Of a stretch of DNA of 64,000 nt, positions 26,091 through 35,041 are shown piece by piece. The notes under the pieces were generated by a model, which worked only from the letters and a program-made list of their open reading frames with translations, was not told where the DNA came from and searched no databases. The stretch spans positions 1 through 64,000 of the forward strand of contig JBAXND010000019.1 in NCBI GenBank assembly GCA_037133915.1. Direction: 5' to 3'. The DNA is from Bacteroidota bacterium (lineage in GTDB: Bacteria > Bacteroidota > Bacteroidia > Bacteroidales > CAIWKO01). Position 1 is the first letter of the stretch; the number at the start of each line of letters is the position of its first letter. A program made the translations under genes and the position numbers.

Positions 26091-27068
26091 ATGGAAAAAA
26101 TTCATGATCTCTCTTTTTGCCCTTCATGCGGCTCAAAACTGAATGGCGATGAAACTATCTGTCCCTTTTGTGGTTACCGCCTTCTTGAAGCTGATAAACA
26201 ATTTGGTATCAAAGAGCCTGAACCGCCCGCGACTACGAACCAGCCGCCACCGAGTGTAGCGGAACCTCCTGCGGCACCGGTGATTGAAGAAAAACCTGAG
26301 CCCATTGTGGAACCTCCGGCGCCACCGCTGCCTGTGGCAGAGAAAAAACATGATTTGGCTTTTTGTCCGGAATGCGGTGCAAAGCTTGATGGCAACGAAG
26401 TTGTTTGTCCTATTTGCGGATTCAGATTGCTTGAACCTGCCGACAGGCACGACGAAATTCCACAGGAACCGATAGAGGAGAAGGCTGTTGAAGAAATTAT
26501 CGCACCACCGGTTATTGAACCGGTAATAGAAACAATTCCTGAAATTCCACCAATAGCCCCGATTGCGGAACTTCCCAAAGAAAAAGTTGTAGAAAGACCT
26601 CCGGTAATTCCTGCTGTTTCTAAAAAGAAGAAGCACACCGGATTGATTATTTTCCTGATTCTGCTGTTTTTAATTTTGGCGGGAGCGGGCACGACTGCTT
26701 TTCTTCAATATACCGGAAAGATAAATGTGCCGCTGCTTTCGTTCATACCTTCAAATAAACCGCTGGCGGTTGTTTCCAATGTGGAAAAGAACTATTATTT
26801 TTGCTACGCGCCGAATCACACGATGAAAGATCAGATTATTATCATTTCAAGTGTGTTCATGCAAAGTGAAAATGGTAACTCAAAAGTTACTGCTACCAAC
26901 GCATTCAAGAAATTAGTAAATATTCAATATCCGAAAGATTGTTTCTATTTCAGCCATGTAATTGCCATGAAGTATAACAATTTTGAAGAAGCGATGAAGG
27001 TGAGGGAATCAACAAAACAAGATTATCAGAAAAGGCAATACAAAATCAGATATATAGAAATACATTAA
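26091..27068 (+). CDS. double zinc-ribbon protein with single membrane anchor
   Basis: 325 residues. Two zinc ribbons (CPSCGSKLNGDETICPFCG at about 9-27, and CPECGAKLDGNEVVCPICG at about 91-109) are separated and followed by long Pro/Glu-rich linkers (about 40-80 and 120-180). A single transmembrane helix at about 184-205 precedes a roughly 110-residue domain with no recognisable family. The topology suggests cytoplasmic ribbons and an exported C-terminal domain. The Pro-rich linkers look like spacers. It ends 18 bp before argF. Confidence 0.7.
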   Translation: MEKIHDLSFCPSCGSKLNGDETICPFCGYRLLEADKQFGIKEPEPPATTNQPPPSVAEPPAAPVIEEKPEPIVEPPAPPLPVAEKKHDLAFCPECGAKLDGNEVVCPICGFRLLEPADRHDEIPQEPIEEKAVEEIIAPPVIEPVIETIPEIPPIAPIAELPKEKVVERPPVIPAVSKKKKHTGLIIFLILLFLILAGAGTTAFLQYTGKINVPLLSFIPSNKPLAVVSNVEKNYYFCYAPNHTMKDQIIIISSVFMQSENGNSKVTATNAFKKLVNIQYPKDCFYFSHVIAMKYNNFEEAMKVRESTKQDYQKRQYKIRYIEIH

Positions 27069-27074
27069 AAACTT

Positions 27075-27082
27075 AGAGGAGG
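27075..27082 (+). promoter_or_regulatory. strong Shine-Dalgarno site of argF
   Basis: AGAGGAGG lies 4 bp before the argF ATG. It is much stronger than the sites of most genes here, which in this phylum usually lack a good Shine-Dalgarno. Confidence 0.7.
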
Positions 27083-27086
27083 ATTT

Positions 27087-28085
27087 ATGGCTTTTAATCT
27101 TAAAAACAGAAGTTTTTTGAAGCTGCTGGATTTTACACCGGCAGAAATCAAATTTTTACTTACCCTTTCAATGGACCTCAAAAAGGCCAAATATGCAGGC
27201 ACAGAGCAGCAGATGCTGAAGGGAAAGAATATTGTTTTATTGTTCGAAAAAGATTCAACGCGCACCCGCTGCGCTTTTGAGGTGGCAGCTCTTGACCAGG
27301 GCGCACACGTTACTTATCTGGGACCTTCAGGCAGCCAGATGGGTAAAAAGGAATCGATGAAAGACACTGCGCGTGTTTTAGGTCGCATGTATGACGGTAT
27401 TGAGTACCGCGGTTACGGTCAGTATATTGTTGAGGAACTTGCAAAATATTCGGGCGTTCCTGTATGGAACGGACTCACCAATGAGTTTCATCCTACACAG
27501 ATACTTGCTGATTTTCTCACCATGACCGAACATTGCGACAAGCCTTTGAATCAAATGTCGTTTGCTTTTGTGGGTGATGCACGCAACAACGTCGGGAACT
27601 CGCTGATGGTTGGCGCCGCAAAAATGGGCATGGATTTCAGGGCAGGTGCGCCTAAGGAATGCCAGCCGGAAGATGCGCAGGTAGCTCAATGCCGCGAAAT
27701 AGCCAAAGAAACCGGTGCCAAGATTACCCTTACCGATGATGTAAATGCAGCCGTAAAAGGAGTTGACTTTATTTATACCGATGTGTGGGTTTCAATGGGC
27801 GAACCTGAAGCCGTTTGGGAAGAGCGTATCAAGTTACTGAAGCCCTATCAGGTGAATAAAAAACTGATGGAAGCAACCGGAAACCCGAAAGCGAAATTCC
27901 TGCACTGCCTCCCGGCCTTCCACAACCGTGAAACCACAGTAGGAGAGCAGATATTCCAGAAATACGGCATGGATGGACTTGAAGTTACCGAAGATGTTTT
28001 TGAAGGAAAAAATTCGGTTGTTTTTGATGAGGCAGAGAATCGCCTTCATACCATCAAAGCTGTGATGGTGGCCACCTTGGGTTAA
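27087..28085 (+). CDS. argF: ornithine carbamoyltransferase
   Basis: 332 residues, full length. It transfers the carbamoyl group from carbamoyl phosphate to ornithine, giving citrulline, in arginine biosynthesis. All key motifs are present: the carbamoyl-phosphate site STRTR (57-61), the FHPTQ block (about 133), DARNN, and the ornithine-binding HCLPAFH. It resembles the enterobacterial ArgF/ArgI type rather than the shorter N-acetylornithine transcarbamylase known from some Bacteroidetes. No other arg genes are near. It follows the zinc-ribbon genes by 18 bp and ends at a clear terminator. A catabolic (ArcB) role cannot be excluded. Confidence 0.95.
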   Translation: MAFNLKNRSFLKLLDFTPAEIKFLLTLSMDLKKAKYAGTEQQMLKGKNIVLLFEKDSTRTRCAFEVAALDQGAHVTYLGPSGSQMGKKESMKDTARVLGRMYDGIEYRGYGQYIVEELAKYSGVPVWNGLTNEFHPTQILADFLTMTEHCDKPLNQMSFAFVGDARNNVGNSLMVGAAKMGMDFRAGAPKECQPEDAQVAQCREIAKETGAKITLTDDVNAAVKGVDFIYTDVWVSMGEPEAVWEERIKLLKPYQVNKKLMEATGNPKAKFLHCLPAFHNRETTVGEQIFQKYGMDGLEVTEDVFEGKNSVVFDEAENRLHTIKAVMVATLG

Positions 28086-28104
28086 TCATTGCGAAACGTA
28101 TAAA

Positions 28105-28138
28105 AAAAGAGCCGCACGTTATCAGTTGCGGCTCTTTT
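28105..28138 (+). terminator. intrinsic terminator after argF
   Basis: AAAAGAGCCGCA (28105-28116) pairs perfectly with TGCGGCTCTTTT (28127-28138) around a 10-nt loop, followed by GTTTTT. Confidence 0.9.
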
Positions 28139-28166
28139 GTTTTTATCGCATAAACTGCTATAAAAA

Positions 28167-28862
28167 TTAATTCGGCAGAATTAAAATATCGCTGTAATTG
28201 GATTCAACATTATTATAATACACGAATTTAATGCGTGCAAAATAGGTCTCGCCGGGCTTAAGATCGCTGATATAAACGCTGTTGCTGTCGTTGACCTCAA
28301 CTACCTTCCATTCTCCGTTCTTCTCGCGATATTCAAAAAGAATTTGTTTTGCCACCACATTTGTAAATTCATTGTATTTGAACTTGAAGTTACCGCTGGT
28401 TTCATCTATGCGTGAATATTCGAGTTTACAGGGGGCTTCGAGCGATGTTGTAGAATGAAAACACAGCGGACCAATCAGGCTGTTCCGGCAAACCGTATAA
28501 ATACATACATCGTACGAAACTCCGGGCAGCAGCGAAATCAGGTCGTAAGTAGAGCTGTGTTCGTTGGCCGAAATCTGAAATCCTTTTACGATGGTTGAAG
28601 TGTCAACATCTTTATACCAGTTGGCATTATTAGACTGACTGAAATAGGGTTTTGCTTTAATCTGAAAGTAGTGTTCATATTCAGGTACACCTTTAGTGGG
28701 CCAGTATTTTTCGTCTATCAAAGGGCGCCAGAACTGAACCCTGAGTGCTGAAGTGGAAAGCACTGTTAAGTCCATTCCTGTAACTGCTCCGCCGCAATCG
28801 TTCTGAGCAAAAGTCATTTGCCCGAAAAGTCCAAAAATAATTACAAGTAGAAATTTTCTCAT
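28167..28862 (-). CDS. secreted fibronectin type III-like protein
   Basis: 231 residues with a signal peptide (about 1-19, ending FAQ). A Cys-containing N region leads to two beta-sandwich units whose endings look like fibronectin type III strands: LLPGVSYDVCIYTVC and LKPGETYFARIKFVYYNNVESNYS. It lacks a type IX sorting domain. It follows the DUF3795 gene by 20 bp on the same strand. The function is not deducible. Confidence 0.65.
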   Translation of the reverse strand: MRKFLLVIIFGLFGQMTFAQNDCGGAVTGMDLTVLSTSALRVQFWRPLIDEKYWPTKGVPEYEHYFQIKAKPYFSQSNNANWYKDVDTSTIVKGFQISANEHSSTYDLISLLPGVSYDVCIYTVCRNSLIGPLCFHSTTSLEAPCKLEYSRIDETSGNFKFKYNEFTNVVAKQILFEYREKNGEWKVVEVNDSNSVYISDLKPGETYFARIKFVYYNNVESNYSDILILPN

Positions 28863-28882
28863 TTTTAATATTTAAAATGAAA

Positions 28883-29362
28883 TTATTGGTTTCGTTCACG
28901 GACACAATTAAAAACAGCGGTTCCGCATTTTTTGCAAGTGTCTTCATACCAATGGAAGGGCTCGTTGCATTCGGCGCACTTCCAGCGCTTTTGTTGCTCC
29001 TCCGTCCATTTTTTATATCCTGATTTTTTTATTTCTTCAAGGTTATTAATCACGAAACTCCGATGCAGGTATTTGTCGTTTTTAAATTCTACCAGATGAT
29101 TGCAAGGATAATCAGGGCATTCAAAACAGAACTCCACATTATTTTCCTGAGCGCATGGTTTTATGCGACAGCTTTTAGCGCAGTTGGAATTTACTGACGA
29201 ACGGCAGCCATTGCAGGTGACGTCGTCCGGTTTGAGGCCGAACTCGTCGGTCAGACGCGTTGCGGTACCGTTACAATTTGCCTGATACACTACACAGGCA
29301 CCGCAATACAAACCGCAATAGGTATCTAAACGGTTGGGAGTAGTAGTTTTATCCATCAGCAT
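28883..29362 (-). CDS. DUF3795-type cysteine-rich protein
   Basis: 159 residues (or 157 from an ATG at 29356), with about 20 Cys. The first part matches DUF3795: YCGLYCGACVVY, TCNGCRSSVNSNCAKSCRIKPCA and CFECPDYPC. The C-terminus adds a separate zinc-ribbon pair (CAECNEPF and CKKCG). Metal or iron-sulfur binding is likely; the function is unknown. A promoter sits right upstream. Confidence 0.8.
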   Translation of the reverse strand: MLMDKTTTPNRLDTYCGLYCGACVVYQANCNGTATRLTDEFGLKPDDVTCNGCRSSVNSNCAKSCRIKPCAQENNVEFCFECPDYPCNHLVEFKNDKYLHRSFVINNLEEIKKSGYKKWTEEQQKRWKCAECNEPFHWYEDTCKKCGTAVFNCVRERNQ

Positions 29363-29379
29363 ACACCTAATTAGTAGCC

Positions 29380-29410
29380 CAAAAATACGGCATGCAGTAA
29401 GCTATTACAA
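29380..29410 (-). promoter_or_regulatory. promoter of the DUF3795 gene
   Basis: On the minus strand, TTG (29410-29408), 20 nt, TATTTTTG (29387-29380). Transcription should start near 29373, leaving a very short leader. The rest of the gap to 29626 shows no gene. Confidence 0.65.
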
Positions 29411-29626
29411 TGATTTATATCAATTTAGTAAAAATTTAACAGCCTTGAAGCTTTATCTAGCTGATAATAGCAAGGGTAAGTATATTTGCGTGTCGTTTGG
29501 ATGTGGTCAGATTTGTTAATTTGCAAAAATAACCATGGCAACTGCAGTGCAACTGAAGCGGATTTTCAATAAATTACACCAACAATATAGTTGAAAATAG
29601 TTATTTACGTGAGGCAGACGAACATT

Positions 29627-31498
29627 TTATCGGCAGAATCTGTTCAGGAATTCGCCCGATTTAGGATTGCCCATTTTTGATGAAATATGCCAGTCGGCGC
29701 AGGCGCCCTGCATATCCTTAAGTTTGTATTTTGCAATACCGCGGTTATGATAGGCATTATTGTAATCGGGGTCGAGGCTGATAGCTTTGTCGAAATCGGC
29801 CAATGCCTGCTGAGCCTTGCCAAGATTGGTTTTCAACATTCCGCGCGTGCAATATCCAATGGCAAATTTATCGTATATTTTCAGCGATTCTTCAATGGCT
29901 TCAATGGCTCCCGTGGTATCGCCCATTTCGTATTTCACGATTGAAATATTATTGTAAGCCCCGTAATAATCGGGTTTCAGTTTTATAGCTTTTTCATAAT
30001 CGGCCAGCGACTCTTTGTACTGTCCTTTTTCCATGGAAATAACGCCACGGTTGTAATAAGGCAATTCCCAGTCGGGATTACGCTCAATACCCTTGTTGAT
30101 GTAGGGCAAGGCTTCATCAGAACGGCCTGCCCAGTACAATGAAAGCCCCATATTAACCAATGCCCGTGGCTTTTCGGGCGATTTTTTCAAAACGTCGGTA
30201 TAAAGGGTAACTTCATCTTTCCATATTTTATTCCGCTCAACGGTAAGGTATGAGTTAATGATAATGATGAGGAAGAGAACAGCCATTCCGGCTTTCTGAT
30301 AGGCTTTCGGCAGATAAAAAATAATTGCTGTCAGGAAAATGAAAAAGCCGATGCCCGGTAAATAGGTTCGGTGTTCAAAGATTACATTGGGAATAGGGAT
30401 GATGCTGGATTCAATTGCAGAAGTAATGAAAAACCAGAAGATACCGAATGAAAGCAGCCGGTATTTGCGGAAAAGGAGGATTCCGGTAACAATGATTGCC
30501 AGAAGTATCAGGAAACTGGTTAATGTTTTTACTTCAAAAAAACTCGCGGAAATAGAATAATCATAATCAAGATTTTGTCCCACCGGAACCAACATGAGGC
30601 TGATGTATGTGATGAGAACTCGAAACTGGGTAAGCAGGTATGTGAATGCTGTAAGACTATACAGATTGCCCTGCTCTCGGGGAAGATCTTTAAATATCCA
30701 GAATCCGAAATTCAGAAAGAACAGTACGGCTGCAACAATGCCCATGCCTGCAACTGCCCACAGCCGCCAGTCTTTAATGTTGATTCTGAATTTTTCCGTT
30801 TTGAAAAAAGTGAATTCGTACAACAGTATGATGAAGGGTAGCGTAAACGTGATTTCTTTGGTCATCATGCCGATAATAGCCGACAGTGCCGAGCCGCAGA
30901 ACATCAGCACCCTGTTTCGTTTTTCCCCGGTGTACAGACGTCCTTTAATATAAAGAAACAGGGAAAGCAGATAATACAGGGTTGCAAGTGATGCCAGTCG
31001 TTGAACAATGTAGGTTACCGCCTGTGTAGCCATCGGGTGGGAAACAAAGAGCAGTGCCGCCAGCAGTGCAACATATTTATCCGTGCCGCTTCCGGCTGAT
31101 TTCTGAAGCACTGGCGTTTTAAATGTAATCATTACAAGCGCAAAGACAAGCAGGGCATTTATGAGATGAATGATAAGATTAACCAGGTGATATCCCCACA
31201 CATCAAGTCTGTTGAAATAGTAGTTGAGAGCAAAAGTGAGAGTGCCGAGCGGTCGGCTGGGGCTGTAGTTCCACCATGCATGAATATTGCTCAGGTCTTT
31301 GATTTCCGTATTATCCCTGATGTTCGCGAAATCGTCAAAATGAAAACTGCAATGGAAGGAGTTTGAATACACTATGATTCCGAGCAGTATGATTATAATT
31401 GCCGAAAAAGGCAAAAACGCACGACCGGTTTTTATTCCGGGTGTTGCGGTGTTTTTTCTCGATTTCGGTTTTGGGATATTCTTTTTCGTTTTTTGCAT
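29627..31498 (-). CDS. TMTC-like membrane glycosyltransferase with TPR repeats
   Basis: 623 residues from the ATG at 31498; a longer frame would overlap the upstream gene. It has a first membrane helix (about 28-46), then a loop with an acidic pair in FHFDDFANIRDN (D55, D56) and SRPLGTLTFALNY plus WGYHLVNLIIHL. This matches the arrangement in eukaryotic TMTC O-mannosyltransferases of the GT-C fold. About nine further helices follow, then a periplasmic region with roughly five tetratricopeptide repeats (GRSDEALPYINKGIE, GQYKESLADYEKAI, GKAQQALADFDKAI). It probably transfers a sugar from a lipid donor to proteins, the TPRs holding the target. It is a tandem paralogue of the gene at 31531. Confidence 0.7.
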   Translation of the reverse strand: MQKTKKNIPKPKSRKNTATPGIKTGRAFLPFSAIIIILLGIIVYSNSFHCSFHFDDFANIRDNTEIKDLSNIHAWWNYSPSRPLGTLTFALNYYFNRLDVWGYHLVNLIIHLINALLVFALVMITFKTPVLQKSAGSGTDKYVALLAALLFVSHPMATQAVTYIVQRLASLATLYYLLSLFLYIKGRLYTGEKRNRVLMFCGSALSAIIGMMTKEITFTLPFIILLYEFTFFKTEKFRINIKDWRLWAVAGMGIVAAVLFFLNFGFWIFKDLPREQGNLYSLTAFTYLLTQFRVLITYISLMLVPVGQNLDYDYSISASFFEVKTLTSFLILLAIIVTGILLFRKYRLLSFGIFWFFITSAIESSIIPIPNVIFEHRTYLPGIGFFIFLTAIIFYLPKAYQKAGMAVLFLIIIINSYLTVERNKIWKDEVTLYTDVLKKSPEKPRALVNMGLSLYWAGRSDEALPYINKGIERNPDWELPYYNRGVISMEKGQYKESLADYEKAIKLKPDYYGAYNNISIVKYEMGDTTGAIEAIEESLKIYDKFAIGYCTRGMLKTNLGKAQQALADFDKAISLDPDYNNAYHNRGIAKYKLKDMQGACADWHISSKMGNPKSGEFLNRFCR

Positions 31499-31530
31499 GT
31501 ACCTTGATTTATTTTGTTTGCCTGTTATAA

Positions 31531-33306
31531 TCACTTTCCGCAGAACTGCTGCAGAAAATCTTTGGCTTCCTGTTTGCCTAGTGAATCGGCCACTTTCATA
31601 TCGGCACAACCACCATTTTTATCACCTCTGAAATACTTCATTTTCCCGCGGTTGAGCCAGGCGTCGCCAAAGTCTTTGCGTGCCTGTATTGCAGCGTTCA
31701 GGTCGTTGTAGGCGCCCAGTGTATCTTTGTTCATGATGCGTATCAACGCACGGTTATTATAAGCTTTGAAGTTGGTGGTATCTGTTTCGATGGCGCGGTT
31801 AAAGCACTTCAGTGCCTGAACGTAATCCTGCAATCCTAAATATGAAACGCCCAAATCGTACTGCGGCTCAGCCCAGTCAGGATTATACTTGATGCTTTCG
31901 TTATACCACTTTATTGATTCCGGTATATTTCCTTTGTAATAATAACATAATCCAAGGTTATGAAGCGGTCGCGATTTGTGTGGCGATTTCTTTACAACAT
32001 CCGTCCAAAGCGACATTTCGGTCTTCCACACCTTGTTTCGTTCAAACGTAAGAAAACTGTTGACAACAATAATTATAAGAAGAAAAGCCGTTCCATAGAC
32101 AATATTTTTTCGGGATAAATAGAAAACAATAACCGGCAAGAATATGAAAAAACCAATGCCAGTAAGGTAGGTGCGGTGTTCGAATATAACATTGGGAATT
32201 GGGATAAAACTTGATTCTATGATAGAGGTAATGAAAAACCAGAAAATACCGAATGATAGCAGCCTGAATTTTCGGTACAATAAAATTCCGGCAATTACGA
32301 TTCCCAAAAGCATCAGAAAACTAAACAGCGTTTTGAGTTCAAAAAAACCGGTTGATATTGCATAGTCATAATCAAGATTCTGGTTCAGCGGCAGCAGCAA
32401 TAGTCTCAGATACGTGGTAAGAACGCGGAATTGTGTAAGCAAATAGGTATATGCCGTAATGGTGTAGGTGTGGCCTTGCTCGGGCTTAATATCATTAAAA
32501 ATAGTGAGGTTGAAATTTTTAAGAAATAACAGGATTCCGATGAGTATAATACCTGCAAATGCCCATATTTTCCAGTCGCGGAATGAAATGCTGAACCTGT
32601 TGGTTCTGATAAATGTAAATTCATAAAGCAGTATGATAACCGGAAGTGTGAAAGTATTTTCTTTGGTCATCATACCCAATAATGCCGCAAGCGCGGAAAG
32701 TACAAAAAAGACAATGCTTTTCTTCCGCGTTTGGCTTTCCCGCCCATTTACATAAAACAAAAGAGACAGAATGTAAAACATGGTTGCCAGCGAAGCCAGA
32801 CGTTGCACAATGTAGGTTACTGCCTGAGTCTGCAATGGATGCGTGAGAAACAGCAGAGCAGCAAAGAGTGCAATGAGGTTACGGTGTTTGAATACAGGCG
32901 TGCTTTTAATGCGTGGTGTATTAATCGTGCTGATTACAAGCAGCAGAATTAAAATCGAGTTTATAAGGTGTATGATAAGATTAACGAAATGATAACCCCA
33001 AACATCCAGTTTATTGAAATGGTAATTGAGGGCAAATGTCATGGTGCCTAGCGGACGGCTCGGTACGTAATTCCACCATGCGCTCACATTGCTGAGATTC
33101 TTAATTGCAGGATTGTCGCGGATATTCGCATAATCATCGAACTGGAAACCACAATTGAATGAATTGGAATAAATGATGCTGCCAACAATTACAATAGTAA
33201 CAATGGCAAAGAACAGAAGTGTTTTACCGGTCATAAAAGGGTTTTCCGGCCGTTTCCTGACCTGTGCAGGCGATTTTCGTAGTTTAGAGTGGGCATTATT
33301 TTTCAT
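31531..33306 (-). CDS. TMTC-like membrane glycosyltransferase with TPR repeats
   Basis: 591 residues. It shares nearly every feature of the downstream gene: helix, then FQFDDYANIRDN (D57, D58), SRPLGTMTFALNYHFNKLDVWGYHFVN, about ten membrane helices, the IPIPNVIFEHRTYL block, and a shorter TPR region (ESIKWYNESIKYNPDW, QALKCFNRAIE, GAYNDLNAAIQ). The gene ends 32 bp before the next, so the two form an operon of duplicated genes. GT-C glycosyltransferase activity is inferred from the loop motifs; donor and target are unknown. Confidence 0.7.
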   Translation of the reverse strand: MKNNAHSKLRKSPAQVRKRPENPFMTGKTLLFFAIVTIVIVGSIIYSNSFNCGFQFDDYANIRDNPAIKNLSNVSAWWNYVPSRPLGTMTFALNYHFNKLDVWGYHFVNLIIHLINSILILLLVISTINTPRIKSTPVFKHRNLIALFAALLFLTHPLQTQAVTYIVQRLASLATMFYILSLLFYVNGRESQTRKKSIVFFVLSALAALLGMMTKENTFTLPVIILLYEFTFIRTNRFSISFRDWKIWAFAGIILIGILLFLKNFNLTIFNDIKPEQGHTYTITAYTYLLTQFRVLTTYLRLLLLPLNQNLDYDYAISTGFFELKTLFSFLMLLGIVIAGILLYRKFRLLSFGIFWFFITSIIESSFIPIPNVIFEHRTYLTGIGFFIFLPVIVFYLSRKNIVYGTAFLLIIIVVNSFLTFERNKVWKTEMSLWTDVVKKSPHKSRPLHNLGLCYYYKGNIPESIKWYNESIKYNPDWAEPQYDLGVSYLGLQDYVQALKCFNRAIETDTTNFKAYNNRALIRIMNKDTLGAYNDLNAAIQARKDFGDAWLNRGKMKYFRGDKNGGCADMKVADSLGKQEAKDFLQQFCGK

Positions 33307-33437
33307 GGCATTCGTTTTTTTATCCTGATATTCATTTCATCAATAAATTATTTTTCACTTCAGGAATTGTAAAGATAAAAAAAATCCGGATTTACAATTT
33401 GTTAAGATTGTTTTCAAATAATATCAATACTGTTGAC

Positions 33438-33445
33438 TAACTTTG
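33438..33445 (+). promoter_or_regulatory. -7 box upstream of the radical SAM gene
   Basis: TAACTTTG is a perfect TAnnTTTG match, giving a leader of about 26 nt to the ATG at 33478. It lies inside a TTG-started extension of the frame, so that extension is probably not translated. No well-spaced -33 TTG is seen. Confidence 0.4.
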
Positions 33446-33477
33446 CCTCTGTTAAGGTTTATATACGGGCAACTTGT

Positions 33478-34884
33478 ATGCAACAGCGAAAAAAAATAGT
33501 CCTGTACAATCCGAAAGCGGTTTTTTTCGACATGCCGCTTGCGCTGCTTGCCGTTGGTTCTGCCCTTGATACTTCACGTTATGAGGTCATCATTATTGAT
33601 GGACGGATTGAATCTCACATTGACGAACTTCTTGCCCTTCATCTTCCTGATGCCCTTTGTTTCGGAATTTCGGTAATAACGGGCGCGCCATTGAATGATG
33701 CCCTCAAAACATCCAAGACTGTTAAAAAGCATTTTCCCGGACTGCCTGTAATTTGGGGCGGATGGCATGCGTCATTGTTTCCCGAGCAGGTGCTTGCGGA
33801 TGAATCTTGTGTGGATATAGTGGTTCGCGGGCAGGGTGAAATTACTTTTACGGAACTGGTCGCAAACCTGAGTAATGGCCTTGATCTTGATTCAGTCAAA
33901 GGCATTTGTTATCGTAAGAAGGATGGCACGGTAATGTGCAATCCGCTTCGGACACTTAGTGCGGTAGAAGCGTTCAACAGAATCGATTACAGTTTTATAG
34001 ATGTGGAAACTTATTTTCATAACAAGGGCAACAGGCAGTTTGATATAATTACTTCAGCAGGCTGTCTTTTTCGCTGCGCCTTTTGTGCAGATCCTTTTGT
34101 ATATGGAAGAAAGTTCAGTGCGCTTCCGGCAAAACGACTCGCCGATGACATCGAATATTACTACCATAAGTATGCTTTCACCGACCTGAATTTTCAGGAT
34201 GAATCGTTTTTTACGTATTCACAACGGGTGCACGATTTAACAACGGAGCTTATTCAGCGAAAGATTAAACTCAGCTGGGCGGCCACCATGCGTGCCGATC
34301 AGGGAGCAAAGCTCAGCGATGAAACCTGGCGATTGTGTAAAGCCTCAGGATTGAGGCGGCTGCTGATAGGGGTTGAATCGGGTTCGCAGGAGATGCTAGA
34401 CACGCTTAATAAAGACATTAAACTGGAGCAGGTTTATGCCTGCGCAGAAAAGTGCAGAGAGCTGGGCATAGCCGTTATATTTCCTTTTATAATCGGTTTC
34501 CCTGGCGAAAGTGATGAAAGCGCGGAAGCCACTGCACGGGTAATGAAAGAATTGAAATCAATGAGTCCATTGTTTGAAACTCCTGCATTTCATTTCAGAC
34601 CGTATCCCGGATCAAGGCTTATACATGAGGCGGAGGCGGGTGGGTATCGGCTTCCTGCCACGACTGCAGCCTGGGCAGAGTTTGATTTCGTTGATTCGGT
34701 TGGTCCGTGGGTGTCGAAAGAGAAAGCGGCGTATTTTGATGCATTGGGTTTTTATCTCAAACTGGCATACGGACGCAGGCGGTTGCTGCTATTGCCTTTT
34801 CGGTTTATTGCCCGATATCGCTGCCGTTATAATTTTTTTCGATTTCCCTTGGCAATGAATATTTTCAAACAATTATCTAATTAA
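33478..34884 (+). CDS. B12-binding-domain radical SAM protein
   Basis: 468 residues. The N-terminal B12-binding Rossmann-like domain (about 10-140) contains the VIWGGWHASLFPEQ and VVRGQGEITF blocks typical of this class. The radical SAM core follows with the cluster motif CLFRCAFC (CxxxCxxC), the NFQDESFF segment, and GVESGSQEMLDTL. The C-terminus is a short helical tail. Such enzymes methylate or rearrange unreactive carbons of lipids, cofactors or natural products; the substrate cannot be told. It is a single gene divergent from the glycosyltransferase pair. Confidence 0.85.
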   Translation: MQQRKKIVLYNPKAVFFDMPLALLAVGSALDTSRYEVIIIDGRIESHIDELLALHLPDALCFGISVITGAPLNDALKTSKTVKKHFPGLPVIWGGWHASLFPEQVLADESCVDIVVRGQGEITFTELVANLSNGLDLDSVKGICYRKKDGTVMCNPLRTLSAVEAFNRIDYSFIDVETYFHNKGNRQFDIITSAGCLFRCAFCADPFVYGRKFSALPAKRLADDIEYYYHKYAFTDLNFQDESFFTYSQRVHDLTTELIQRKIKLSWAATMRADQGAKLSDETWRLCKASGLRRLLIGVESGSQEMLDTLNKDIKLEQVYACAEKCRELGIAVIFPFIIGFPGESDESAEATARVMKELKSMSPLFETPAFHFRPYPGSRLIHEAEAGGYRLPATTAAWAEFDFVDSVGPWVSKEKAAYFDALGFYLKLAYGRRRLLLLPFRFIARYRCRYNFFRFPLAMNIFKQLSN

Positions 34885-34917
34885 TAGGAAATCAAGCAAA
34901 GGCGCGAAGAATATTTA

Positions 34918-34925
34918 TATTTTTG
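34918..34925 (+). promoter_or_regulatory. -7 box upstream of the first glycine-rich gene
   Basis: TATTTTTG matches TAnnTTTG and would give a leader of about 110 nt. The same gap holds a small inverted repeat (TGCC...GGCA, about 34937-34953) and two GGCGCGAAGA copies, which look like dispersed repeats. Confidence 0.35.
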
Positions 34926-35041
34926 TTTTATTTTACTGCCGGGCGGACAGGCATATCAAATTATAAATTCACACACAGGCGCGAAGACGCAAAGAATATT
35001 ATTAATTATTTTCAAATTGACTTAATTTCAAATTATCAAAT

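Noticed and set aside
26133..26692. Long frames antisense to the Pro/Glu-rich zinc-ribbon gene
   Set aside because: Shadow frames caused by the repetitive linker codons; no start signal or family pattern.
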